Positions 53,300-62,020 of a stretch of 64,000 bases of DNA are shown piece by piece. A program made the position numbers and the translations under genes. Position 1 is the first letter of the stretch. Every line of letters starts with the position of its first letter. The notes beneath the pieces were generated by a model, which saw only the letters and a program-made list of their open reading frames with translations, was not told the DNA's origin and did not search any database. This DNA is from an uncultured Bacteroidales bacterium (GTDB lineage Bacteria; Bacteroidota; Bacteroidia; Bacteroidales; FEN-979): contig CAILVF010000076.1 of assembly GCA_903837605.1 (NCBI GenBank), forward strand, positions 1 to 64,000, read 5' to 3'.

Positions 53300-55165
53300 A
53301 TGAAAAATTTAAAATCAATCTGTTCAATAACTGCTCTGGTAACAATTCTGCTAGTAGCAGTCAGCTGTGAAAGAAAATTCGATGGATTAAAGTTGGCAAC
53401 CTATCCGACTACAGCCGATGTTTTCAACGATGGATTCAGTTCAGGTTTGTATTATGCAGCCTATGGAACCTCAAAAGTAACAGCGTTTAGCGTAGATTAC
53501 AGTGTAAAATATTCAGGAACGTGTTCAATGAAATTTGAAGTTCCTGATGCAGGAGACCCTGATGGTTCGTATGCAGGCGGAGTTTTTGGTTCAAATCCTG
53601 CCCGCGACCTGTCAGGATACACTGTGCTTACTTTTTGGGCAAAAGCATCTCAACCTGTAACCATCAACATTTTGGGCTTCGGTAATGACATGGGGGCATC
53701 AAAATACCAGGTTTCTCTGACAAATTTAGCCATTAACTCAAATTGGATGGAATATTACATCCCAATTCCCAATCCATCCTTGCTTACGCAGGAAAGAGGC
53801 CAGTTTTTTTACGCGGCAACACCTCAGGATGGAAGAGGTTATACATTCTGGATCGATGATCTTAAGTTTGAAGCGTTGGGAACAATTGCGCATTCAGAAT
53901 TTGGAATTTTTAACGGAGCTGATACGGTTGTAAACAATGTTCAAGCTGGTGATAACATTACAATAGGTGGCTTGTATGCTACATTTAACCTGCCTACCGG
54001 CATAAATGAAGAAGTTAATTTGACGGCTTCCTATTTCACATTTTCCTCCTCCAATACGACAGTAGCTACAGTAGATTCTTTGGGAATTGTGCATATAGCG
54101 GATAGTGGCTCGGCTGTGATTACGGCGAAAGTTGGGAATGTGGCTGCGAACGGTTCATTAACAATTCATTCAACAGGCAAACCGGTTGGACCCGCCACAC
54201 CTCCCCCAACTCCTACCTTCAGCAGTGATAAGGTAATTTCGTTATACAGTAACGCCTATACAAATGTCCCGGTAGATACCTGGAATGCTCACTGGCAATA
54301 TTCAACAGCAGAAAATCAGTTTATTAAAATACAGGGGGACGATATAATACTTTATCAAAAACTTAATTTCGTCGGGATAGAGTTTACGTCACATACAATT
54401 GATGCCAGTGCCATGACTTATTTCCATCTGGATATCTGGACCCCAAATCCTACAACCAATAAAACTTTTAAAATCAAGTTGGTTGATTTCGGTTTAGACG
54501 GTGTGGTGGGCGGCTCTGATAATTCCGAATCCGAGGTTACTATTGCCAGTCCCCCCCTGGCCACTCAACAATGGATAAGCCTGGATATTCCATTTTTAAG
54601 TTTCTCGGGATTGAATAGCAGAAAGCATTTGGCACAATTGGTTCTTTCAGGCGACTTACCTGATATTTATTTAGATAATGTATTTTTCTATAATAACGGG
54701 ACCCCTCCGCCTGCACCAACTACCGCAGCTCCTACTCCGACTTTCAGCCCGGCAGATGTTCTCTCTGTTTTTAGTGATGCTTATACCAACCTTCCCGGAA
54801 CAGACTTAAATCCTAACTGGGGTCAAACTACTGTCTTTTCCCAGATTCTTATCCAAGGAAACAACACCATTAAATATGCGGGATTAAATTATCAGGGAAT
54901 CCAGCTGGGCAGCAATCAGAATCTTACTTCAATGAGTTATCTGCATCTGGATTTCTGGTCATCCTTTTCAACTTCACTTAAAGTTTACCTGATCAGTCCA
55001 GGACCCGTTGAAACACCTTATACTTTAACAGTTCCCACCTCAGGTTGGTCTTCCGTGGATATTCCATTATCTTCTTTTGCACCCGTGGATTTAACGAATG
55101 TATTCCAATTTAAATTTGAGGGGAATGGAGATGTTTTTGTAAACAATATCTTATTCCACAAATAA
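53300..55165 (+). CDS. Multi-domain glycan-binding lipoprotein
   Basis: A 621-residue lipoprotein from the ATG at 53300, with signal MKNLKSICSITALVTILLVA then VSC (Cys23). It carries three beta-sandwich modules of carbohydrate-binding-module type: about 30-195 (FNDGFSSGLYYAAYGTSKVT, FWAKASQPVTINILGFG), about 300-460 (VISLYSNAYTNVPVDTWNAH) and about 485-620 (VLSVFSDAYTNLPGTDLNPN). A BIG2-like Ig domain lies between (FTFSSSNTTVATVDSLGIVH). The last two modules are clear internal duplicates separated by Pro/Thr linkers (GPATPPPTPTFS and PTTAAPTPTFS). There is no catalytic site. It is likely the surface glycan-binding protein of this locus and starts 17 nt after the fusion-enzyme stop. Confidence 0.8.
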   Translation: MKNLKSICSITALVTILLVAVSCERKFDGLKLATYPTTADVFNDGFSSGLYYAAYGTSKVTAFSVDYSVKYSGTCSMKFEVPDAGDPDGSYAGGVFGSNPARDLSGYTVLTFWAKASQPVTINILGFGNDMGASKYQVSLTNLAINSNWMEYYIPIPNPSLLTQERGQFFYAATPQDGRGYTFWIDDLKFEALGTIAHSEFGIFNGADTVVNNVQAGDNITIGGLYATFNLPTGINEEVNLTASYFTFSSSNTTVATVDSLGIVHIADSGSAVITAKVGNVAANGSLTIHSTGKPVGPATPPPTPTFSSDKVISLYSNAYTNVPVDTWNAHWQYSTAENQFIKIQGDDIILYQKLNFVGIEFTSHTIDASAMTYFHLDIWTPNPTTNKTFKIKLVDFGLDGVVGGSDNSESEVTIASPPLATQQWISLDIPFLSFSGLNSRKHLAQLVLSGDLPDIYLDNVFFYNNGTPPPAPTTAAPTPTFSPADVLSVFSDAYTNLPGTDLNPNWGQTTVFSQILIQGNNTIKYAGLNYQGIQLGSNQNLTSMSYLHLDFWSSFSTSLKVYLISPGPVETPYTLTVPTSGWSSVDIPLSSFAPVDLTNVFQFKFEGNGDVFVNNILFHK

Positions 55166-55205
55166 ATTTTAATGCATTTTATGTCATACATTAAAAATTA
55201 ATTTT

Positions 55206-56048
55206 ATGAAAAATTTAATTATAAAAATAGTCCCGGCAGCCATATTTTCATTATTGCTTATTACACTTTTCGGATGTCAGAAAGATAATGTCCAAAAAAT
55301 TGATCAACGGAATTGGCAGCTGGTGTGGAGTGATGATTTCAATGGTTCAGCAGGGACGTCGCCTGATCCCTCGAAATGGGGATTTGATATAGGAAACGGT
55401 CCGAATCACGACGGTTGGGGCAATGCAGAACTGGAATACTACACAAATCGTCCGGCTAATGCGAGCTTAGACGGCAACGGTAATTTAGTGATCACTGCCA
55501 GAGAAGAGTCATATTCCGGTTCAGGTTTTACTTCGGCCCGTATTAAAACCTTAGGATTACTTGATCAAACCTACGGACGTTTTGAAGCCCGCCTTAAAAC
55601 GCCCTGGGGACCTGGAATCTGGCCGGCATTCTGGTTACTTGGCTCCAATGTAGATTCTCTGGGATGGCCTCAATCTGGCGAAATTGATATCATGGAACTT
55701 CGTGGACAGAAACCCAACATTATAAATGGCACAGTGCATGGCCCCGGATATTCAGGAGCTGCAGGAATTACAAAAAGTTTTGCCTTCGAGAATGACAGAT
55801 TTGATGTTAACTACCATGTGTTTGCTGTTGAATGGGGAGCAGATTTTATAGATTTCTTTGTTGACAGCACACTATATCAAGAAATTACTCCCGGCAAGGT
55901 AACCGGAAACTGGGTTTTTAATCATCCTTTCTATATTATTCTGAATGTCGCTGTTGGTGGTAACTATGTTGGGTTCCCTTCAAGCCTGACTCCTTTCCCT
56001 CAAACAATGATTATTGATTATGTAAAAGTTTACAAGGAAGCAGATTAA
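55206..56048 (+). CDS. GH16 laminarinase lipoprotein (endo-beta-1,3-glucanase)
   Basis: A 280-residue secreted enzyme with signal MKNLIIKIVPAAIFSLLLIT then LFGC (Cys24 lipidated). It has the GH16 jelly-roll with WSDDFNGSAGTSPDPSKWGF, WGNAELEYYTNRPANASLDG, then the catalytic motif Glu159-Ile-Asp161-Ile-Met-Glu164 in SGEIDIMELRG. The extra Met between Asp and the second Glu (ExDxxE) is the laminarinase type, as opposed to the ExDxE lichenase/agarase type. It ends with the conserved NVAVGGNYVGFPSSLTPFP and MIIDYVKVYK. It probably sits on the outer surface and cuts laminarin-like chains. Confidence 0.93.
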   Translation: MKNLIIKIVPAAIFSLLLITLFGCQKDNVQKIDQRNWQLVWSDDFNGSAGTSPDPSKWGFDIGNGPNHDGWGNAELEYYTNRPANASLDGNGNLVITAREESYSGSGFTSARIKTLGLLDQTYGRFEARLKTPWGPGIWPAFWLLGSNVDSLGWPQSGEIDIMELRGQKPNIINGTVHGPGYSGAAGITKSFAFENDRFDVNYHVFAVEWGADFIDFFVDSTLYQEITPGKVTGNWVFNHPFYIILNVAVGGNYVGFPSSLTPFPQTMIIDYVKVYKEAD

Positions 56049-56055
56049 AACGAGA

Positions 56056-57546
56056 ATGAAAAGATTGGAATTTTACCTGGCCAGTTCTCTTATGATCATT
56101 TTAACGGGTTGCGATGCACAGCAAAATAAACTAACTGTTGATGTCTTTGAAACTTCTGCAAATGGCAATAAACTCAAAAGAATTACTGAATTTCCTGCCG
56201 CAAGCGAAGCTGTATCCATTCAGTTGTTACCTGGAAATAAATTTCAAACCATCACCGGATTTGGAGGGTCGTTCACTGAGGCCTCTGCTTATTTGTTAAA
56301 CAAATTAAGCAAGAAAAACCGTGATCTGATTTTAGATGCTTATTTTGGGACTAGAGGAGCCAGGTATTCCTTAACCCGCACGCATATCAATTCCTGCGAT
56401 TTTTCATTGGGCAATTATTCATATGCACCTGTAAAAGGAGACAAGGAATTGGAACATTTTTCAATAGACGAGGACCGTGACGATATAATTCCCATGATCA
56501 GGGATGCAATGACCCATTCTGAAGACGGATTTAAGATCATCGCTTCCCCATGGACGGCGCCGCCGTGGATGAAAGATAATAACGAATGGAGGGGAGGAAA
56601 ATTACTGCCGGAATACTATGATTGCTGGGCTTTGTTCTTCTCAAAATATATTAATGAATATAAAAAAGAAGGTATTGATATCTGGGGATTAACCGTCGAG
56701 AATGAACCCCTGGGGAATGGCAGCAATTGGGAGAGCATGCTCTATTCACCTGAAGAAATGGTGGATTTTGTAAAAAACCATCTTGGTCCCAAACTGAAAG
56801 CCGATGGACAGCATGTAAAAGTGCTGGCTTATGACCAGAATCGCGGAGAAGAGTTGGAACGATGGGCAAAAGTGATTTATAAAGATGAACCTTCATCACA
56901 GTACTTCGACGGTTTTGCGGTTCACTGGTATGCTAGTACATTCGACTGGTTTCCCGAATCATTGAATTTTACGCATAATATGGCTCCCGGTAAGCATCTT
57001 ATTCAATCGGAAGCTTGTGTTGATGCAGAAGTGCCTCATTGGCTGGATGACAAATGGTACTGGTCGGAAGAAGCAACTGACTGGGGATGGGATTGGGCAC
57101 CTGCGGATCAGAAAAAGCTTCATCCTAAATATGTTCCTGTATACCGTTATGCCAGAGATATTATCGGTTGTCTGAATAGCTGGGTAGATGGTTGGGTAGA
57201 CTGGAACATGGTTTTAGACAGGCAGGGCGGCCCCAACTGGTTTAAAAACTGGTGTGTTGCACCTGTAATAGTCGATCCTGAGAAGGATGAAGTCTACTTC
57301 ACACCCTTGTATTATATTCTGGCTCACTTTAGTAAATATATCCGGCCCGGGGCTGTACGAATCGGATTTGAAAACACGGACCCGTCATTAATGCTGACTG
57401 CAGCCCTGAATCCTGACGGATCCATTGCTGTCGTTATCTTAAACATGAATTCAGAATTAAAAAACATAAACCTTTCACTCGGTAATCGTACAGTTAAATT
57501 GCAGATAAGTGCTCAGGCAATACAAACGATTGTAGTTTTGCAGTAA
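56056..57546 (+). CDS. GH30 beta-glucanase lipoprotein (probable beta-1,6-glucanase)
   Basis: A 496-residue secreted enzyme with signal MKRLEFYLASSLMIILTGC (Cys19). It is a GH30 subfamily-type protein with a TIM barrel plus a beta-sandwich side domain. ITGFGGSFTEASAYLLNKL and SLTRTHINSCDFSLGNYSY are characteristic. Acid/base Glu217 lies in LTVENEPLG and nucleophile Glu319 in LIQSEACVD. SPWTAPPWMKDNNEWRGG and the C-terminal ILNMNSELKNINL complete the family pattern. In beta-1,3/1,6-glucan loci, GH30 removes beta-1,6 branches or cleaves pustulan-like stretches, complementing GH16. It starts 7 nt after GH16. Confidence 0.92.
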   Translation: MKRLEFYLASSLMIILTGCDAQQNKLTVDVFETSANGNKLKRITEFPAASEAVSIQLLPGNKFQTITGFGGSFTEASAYLLNKLSKKNRDLILDAYFGTRGARYSLTRTHINSCDFSLGNYSYAPVKGDKELEHFSIDEDRDDIIPMIRDAMTHSEDGFKIIASPWTAPPWMKDNNEWRGGKLLPEYYDCWALFFSKYINEYKKEGIDIWGLTVENEPLGNGSNWESMLYSPEEMVDFVKNHLGPKLKADGQHVKVLAYDQNRGEELERWAKVIYKDEPSSQYFDGFAVHWYASTFDWFPESLNFTHNMAPGKHLIQSEACVDAEVPHWLDDKWYWSEEATDWGWDWAPADQKKLHPKYVPVYRYARDIIGCLNSWVDGWVDWNMVLDRQGGPNWFKNWCVAPVIVDPEKDEVYFTPLYYILAHFSKYIRPGAVRIGFENTDPSLMLTAALNPDGSIAVVILNMNSELKNINLSLGNRTVKLQISAQAIQTIVVLQ

Positions 57547-57556
57547 CATAGTGCGT

Positions 57557-58387
57557 ATGGCAAATAAAGCTCTTTTCCTCTGCCTTATATCGTTTATTTC
57601 GGTTTTTGTTTCCTGCAGGCAGTCCGGTCAGCCCGAACCGGTATCAACGGGGGACCTCTATTTCTCGGGGTATTACTGGAATTTTAAGAACAGCAATGAC
57701 ACTCCTGTAGGCCCGGGGCCTAACCGGTTTACAAGCAAATACAATAACATCTTCCTGGATGCCGGGAGCAGCCTTCATCTGAAGATCGTAAAAAACAATA
57801 GCCAATGGTATTGCAGCGAACTTGCCTCCGTTAAAACATTTGGTTACGGCACATACATTTTCACAACCGCAAGCGATCTCACAACCATGAACGAAAGGGT
57901 CGTTTTAGGCTTGTTCACCTGGAATAATTATTCGTTCCAGACACAGGCAAACAGTGAGATCGACATAGAGTTCGCCCGCTGGAACGTTGCCAGCGATACC
58001 CTGCTGGCCAGCTATAGCGTACAGCCTGTTTGGGGCGACAATCCAATTCCTTACCTTGAAAGGACCAGGAAGCCCCGGATGAAGGCAAGCAGGCTTAAAA
58101 GTACCTGCACCCATGTATTCAGGTGGACCCCGGGCCTGGTAAGCTGGGTATCATACAGTGGTGGCAGTTACCCGGGAACAGACACCCTTGCATTCTGGTC
58201 GTTCGACAGCTCCAACCCCTCAAGGTCCAAGATGGAAGGAGGTAAAATATCCAACCCGATCGTGATCCCTACCCCCGAAGACAGCACGAATGTGCGCTTT
58301 AACCTGTGGCTCATGAACGGTCTGCCGCCTTCGGATAACAAGGAATTTGAGGTCGTGATAAAGTCTTTCAGGTTTATTCCCTTATAA
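57557..58387 (+). CDS. GH16-like lipoprotein with ExDxE motif
   Basis: A 276-residue secreted protein from the ATG at 57557 (a GTG at 57551 is also in frame). The signal is MANKALFLCLISFISVFVSC, with Cys20. A jelly-roll of concanavalin/GH16 type is suggested by LHLKIVKNNSQWYCSELASV, YGTYIFTTASDLTTMNERV and the motif Glu134-Ile-Asp136-Ile-Glu138-Phe in NSEIDIEFARW. This ExDxE form differs from the laminarinase motif of the other GH16 here. The latter half (HVFRWTPGLVSWVSYSGG) is compatible with the family. Base composition is visibly more G+C-rich than the preceding genes, so it may belong to the older chromosomal background. Confidence 0.72.
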   Translation: MANKALFLCLISFISVFVSCRQSGQPEPVSTGDLYFSGYYWNFKNSNDTPVGPGPNRFTSKYNNIFLDAGSSLHLKIVKNNSQWYCSELASVKTFGYGTYIFTTASDLTTMNERVVLGLFTWNNYSFQTQANSEIDIEFARWNVASDTLLASYSVQPVWGDNPIPYLERTRKPRMKASRLKSTCTHVFRWTPGLVSWVSYSGGSYPGTDTLAFWSFDSSNPSRSKMEGGKISNPIVIPTPEDSTNVRFNLWLMNGLPPSDNKEFEVVIKSFRFIPL

Positions 58388-58454
58388 TTTATCAGGGTAA
58401 ACCGGCATTCCGGTGTATTTTCTTTGTACAATATATTTTCACAATAAATTTTTC

Positions 58455-60092
58455 ATGCGATCTATATTTATAATTGCGCTTCTTGCCGGGTATTGTTTTG
58501 CCTGGGACACATCATCCGCACAAAACTTTAATGAAATCCTCGGCCGGCCAACAGCATCATCAGTCACAATAAGTATTTTATGTGATCAGCAAACCGAAGT
58601 TTACTGGGAGTACGGCAGTGCTCCGGCCACATATTCAGCAAGCACTGCCATTTCGCTTGCCCTTAAGGACACTGCACTTGAAGCCGGCATAACAGGCCTG
58701 GCGGCTGATGCAAAATATTATTACAGGACACGTTACCGGCCCCGGGGCGCTACCGGCTCTTTTCTTGCCGGTCCTGAACGCACCTTCCATACGCAAAGGG
58801 CGAAAGGCAGTACGTTTACGTTTACCATAGAATCGGATGAGCATTTATGCGACAAAAAAGGCGTTCGCAGCATCTTCAGGATCTGCCTCGACAACCAGGC
58901 AAAGGATAATCCTGATTTCATGTTTTCTCTCGGCGACAATTTCGGGGGAGACCATAATCCATTGGACATTACTTCACAGGAGGTGGATTCCCTGCATAAA
59001 ATGTACAGGCCATTCTGGGGGAACATCTGTCACTCCGTCCCCTTATTTATCTGCCTTGGGAACCATGAAGGCGAAAACGATTTTTACCTGGCGAAGAACC
59101 CTCCTGAAAATATTGCTGTTTACAGTACCTTATGGCGGAAGTTCTATTACCCGAATCCCTATCCGGACGACTTTTACAGCGGGAATACCGATGTTGAGCC
59201 ATACGGCATTGGCAATCCGGAGAACTACTATGCTTTCACCTGGGGTGATGCATTATTCGTAGTTCTGGATGTGTACCGCAACCAGTGTGATTCCTCTGCA
59301 AAGCCTAAAAACTGGGACTGGTCACTGGGCCTTCCTCAGTACACCTGGCTTAAAAATACGCTTGAAAGCAGCACAGCCAAATACAAATTTGTGTTCGCGC
59401 ATCATACACGCGGAGAAGGAAGAGGCGGGATAAACACCGCCCGGTATTTTGAATGGGGAGGATATGAAGCCGATGGCATCACATGGGGATTCTCAGCAAA
59501 ACGTCCAGGCTGGGAAAAACCCATCCACCAGCTATTTGTCGATAACGGCGTGAATATCTTTTTCCAGGGGCACGACCACCTGTTCGCCCATGAAGAACTC
59601 GACGGGGTGATTTACCAGGAAGTGCCCATGCCAGGCGATTCAACCTATGAGATAGGGATGCTTGCAAACGCCGGCGCCTATGTTTCCGATACACTTAACG
59701 GGACCGGTCATTTAAGGGTTACAGTTTCTCCAACTTGTGTGAAGGCGGATTATATTCGTGCGTACCTGCCGGCCGATACCCTTGATGGCGTTCATCATAA
59801 CCGGGAACTTGCTTTCAGCTACACTATCGGCACCTGCCAGTCGGGGATCAGCGACCAGGCTGAGAAAGCTGCAGTTATTGTTTACCCAAACCCGGCCCAA
59901 AACAGGATCAATGTTAAAATAAGCGGGGAACCAGCACCATTTCGACTCGGCATATTTAATACGCTGGGTCAACCGCTTCTGCAAACGCTGTCGGGTTATA
60001 TTGATGTAAGCAGCATCCGGAACGGCATTTACTTTTTACATATCAGGACTTCAAATTCAGAAGTAACAAAAAAAATTATCATTAACCGGTAA
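58455..60092 (+). CDS. T9SS-secreted metallophosphoesterase
   Basis: A 545-residue protein from the ATG at 58455; an upstream ATG at 58413 is less likely because it spoils the signal MRSIFIIALLAGYCFAWD. A fibronectin-like N-terminal domain (FNEILGRPTASSVTISILCD) precedes a calcineurin-like phosphoesterase domain of purple-acid-phosphatase type: D128-E-H130, GDN at 160-162, GNHE at 202-205, AHHTRGEG and FQGHDHLFAHEE. The C-terminus is a T9SS sorting domain (VIVYPNPAQNRINVKI to KIIINR). It hydrolyses phosphate esters outside the cell, with substrate unknown. Its closest relative in the window is the gene at 62017. Confidence 0.87.
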   Translation: MRSIFIIALLAGYCFAWDTSSAQNFNEILGRPTASSVTISILCDQQTEVYWEYGSAPATYSASTAISLALKDTALEAGITGLAADAKYYYRTRYRPRGATGSFLAGPERTFHTQRAKGSTFTFTIESDEHLCDKKGVRSIFRICLDNQAKDNPDFMFSLGDNFGGDHNPLDITSQEVDSLHKMYRPFWGNICHSVPLFICLGNHEGENDFYLAKNPPENIAVYSTLWRKFYYPNPYPDDFYSGNTDVEPYGIGNPENYYAFTWGDALFVVLDVYRNQCDSSAKPKNWDWSLGLPQYTWLKNTLESSTAKYKFVFAHHTRGEGRGGINTARYFEWGGYEADGITWGFSAKRPGWEKPIHQLFVDNGVNIFFQGHDHLFAHEELDGVIYQEVPMPGDSTYEIGMLANAGAYVSDTLNGTGHLRVTVSPTCVKADYIRAYLPADTLDGVHHNRELAFSYTIGTCQSGISDQAEKAAVIVYPNPAQNRINVKISGEPAPFRLGIFNTLGQPLLQTLSGYIDVSSIRNGIYFLHIRTSNSEVTKKIIINR

Positions 60093-60232
60093 ATGACGAT
60101 GGGGGATCCCTTCAATCTCCGGCTGAATAAATTCAGGATTCCACAGATTAAAATTCAGGGTTCATTGATTACATTTTGAAAGCGGGCTCCATGAAAATAT
60201 TTTTGTTCCCGGTTAAATTAAACAAACAGATC

Positions 60233-62020
60233 ATGAAAAATATTCTTTTCCTCGCCGGGTTGCTGCTTTTGAAACTCAGCCTGTTTTCCCAGGAATCATT
60301 TTTAGTCAAGACCGAGACCAGGTACTGGGATCATTCTAGGACTTATGACGGTTACACTCTTTTCGGTACGAGGGGGACCTCCTACCTGATCGATTTTGAA
60401 GGTCATGTGATCCACACCTGGAATATCGGGACAAATCCGCGTTTTACCGAGGCCGGGACATTGCTAGATGCCGTTGGCGGCAATCCCAGCAACCAGAATG
60501 CCTGGAAGGAACTTGACTGGAGCGGCAATGTTCTATGGCAATACACCGAATCACGTTCCAATTATCACGGGCACCATGACTTTGCCAAAATATTCAACCC
60601 GAAGCTGGGGGATTCAACGTTCATTTATATAGCAAATAAAGACCTTACGGCCCAGCAGTGCCTCGATGCAGGTTGCGACCCGGGTAACAATTATAACGGC
60701 GCACAGATGGATGCGGTGGTGGAGGTGAACAGGCAGGGCACGGTCATATGGGAATGGTGGTTTTTCAACCACGTGGTCCAGGATATTGACCCCACTAAAT
60801 CCACCTATGGTGTAATTGCAAATACACCCGGGAGGATAAACCTGAATATACGCGGGAATCCTGTTAAAAGCGACTGGCTGCATTGTAATGCCCTTGACTA
60901 TAACCAGGATCTCGATTTGCTGGTTGTTAACTCGGTACACGGGGAATTCTATGTAGTTGATCATGGCAATACCTTTATCACAAATGATCCAACCGGCAGT
61001 ATTGCGCTTGCCGCCACTACAGCCGGTGACTTTTTATACAGGTTTGGTGATCCTGCTAAATACGACCAGGGGGATCCCCCGTCGGTGGAAGATAATTGGG
61101 AGAAAGCAACTGCCGGAAACAAACAGATTGGAGGCGCCCATGATATCCAATGGATAAAACCGGGACTTCCCGGGGCCGGGCATTTTATGGTCTTCAGCAA
61201 TGCAGAAAACCTCTTTGAATTGACCCCGCAATCATATATTGTCGAAATAAACCCCTATTTGAATTCAGCAGGCACCAATACCGGGCATTTTGTCAACCCT
61301 CCCGATGCAGGTTATAACATTATAAGTTCGCCTGATAACAACCTGATGAAGGAGAAAAAGAATGTATCGAAGCAGATCGTATGGATGTTTTCAAGCAAGA
61401 ATAACACCTCGTTTTACAGCACGATAGGGTCAAGCGCCCAAAGGCTGCCAAACGGGAATACACTCGTATGCTCGATGAATGACGGCCATTTCTTCGAAAT
61501 TGCACCCCTCGACACGGCCCTGGTTTGGGAATATATCAATCCGATGACCAGGGATGGTATAAAGAAAATCAAAACTGACCATTATCCCACCTACAACGGT
61601 GTTTTCAGGGCTTATCGCTATGCCGCAGACCATCCGGCGCTGGCAGGCCATGATCTTACCCCCGGCCCAACCATGACCGGTTCCCCGCCTGATTACTATA
61701 CCCCGGATGATATCACCGCAATACAAGATCAGCCAATTGTTGAACCAGCCGATAAACTGAACCAGAATTATCCCAATCCTTTTTCTTACGGCACAACCAT
61801 AGAATTCGAAATTGCAGAACCGGCCGGGGTAAGCGTGTTAATATATGATTTGTCGGGCATCCGGGTAAAATCACTCGTCAATGAGTTTTGCAGCAGCGGA
61901 AAGTATTCCCGTTACTGGGACGGCACCAATGATAACGGGATGCGGGTGCCGGGCGGGATGTATTTTTATATCCTCAAAGCCGATAACCGTAAACTCTCCA
62001 AAAAAATGATCCATCTATGA
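60233..62020 (+). CDS. T9SS-secreted arylsulfotransferase-like protein
   Basis: A 595-residue protein from the ATG at 60233, which leaves a clean signal MKNILFLAGLLLLKLSLFSQ. The core is a beta-propeller of the arylsulfotransferase (ASST) type: GTSYLIDFEGHVIHTWNIG, WKELDWSGNVLWQYTESRS, NYHGHHDFAKIF, VVEVNRQGTVIWEWWFFNHV, DWLHCNALDYNQDLDLLVV, GAHDIQWIKPGLPGAGHFMV and SAQRLPNGNTLVCSMNDGHF. The HHD and HCNA His residues are candidates for the sulfo-transfer site. The C-terminus is a T9SS sorting domain (KLNQNYPNPFSYGTTIEFEI to KKMIHL). It lies between two phosphoesterase paralogues and overlaps the second by ATGA. Confidence 0.85.
   Translation: MKNILFLAGLLLLKLSLFSQESFLVKTETRYWDHSRTYDGYTLFGTRGTSYLIDFEGHVIHTWNIGTNPRFTEAGTLLDAVGGNPSNQNAWKELDWSGNVLWQYTESRSNYHGHHDFAKIFNPKLGDSTFIYIANKDLTAQQCLDAGCDPGNNYNGAQMDAVVEVNRQGTVIWEWWFFNHVVQDIDPTKSTYGVIANTPGRINLNIRGNPVKSDWLHCNALDYNQDLDLLVVNSVHGEFYVVDHGNTFITNDPTGSIALAATTAGDFLYRFGDPAKYDQGDPPSVEDNWEKATAGNKQIGGAHDIQWIKPGLPGAGHFMVFSNAENLFELTPQSYIVEINPYLNSAGTNTGHFVNPPDAGYNIISSPDNNLMKEKKNVSKQIVWMFSSKNNTSFYSTIGSSAQRLPNGNTLVCSMNDGHFFEIAPLDTALVWEYINPMTRDGIKKIKTDHYPTYNGVFRAYRYAADHPALAGHDLTPGPTMTGSPPDYYTPDDITAIQDQPIVEPADKLNQNYPNPFSYGTTIEFEIAEPAGVSVLIYDLSGIRVKSLVNEFCSSGKYSRYWDGTNDNGMRVPGGMYFYILKADNRKLSKKMIHL

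Noticed and set aside
53300-55165. SusD homologue
   Set aside because: The protein is built of beta-sandwich modules with Pro/Thr linkers, whereas SusD is a helical TPR-type fold.
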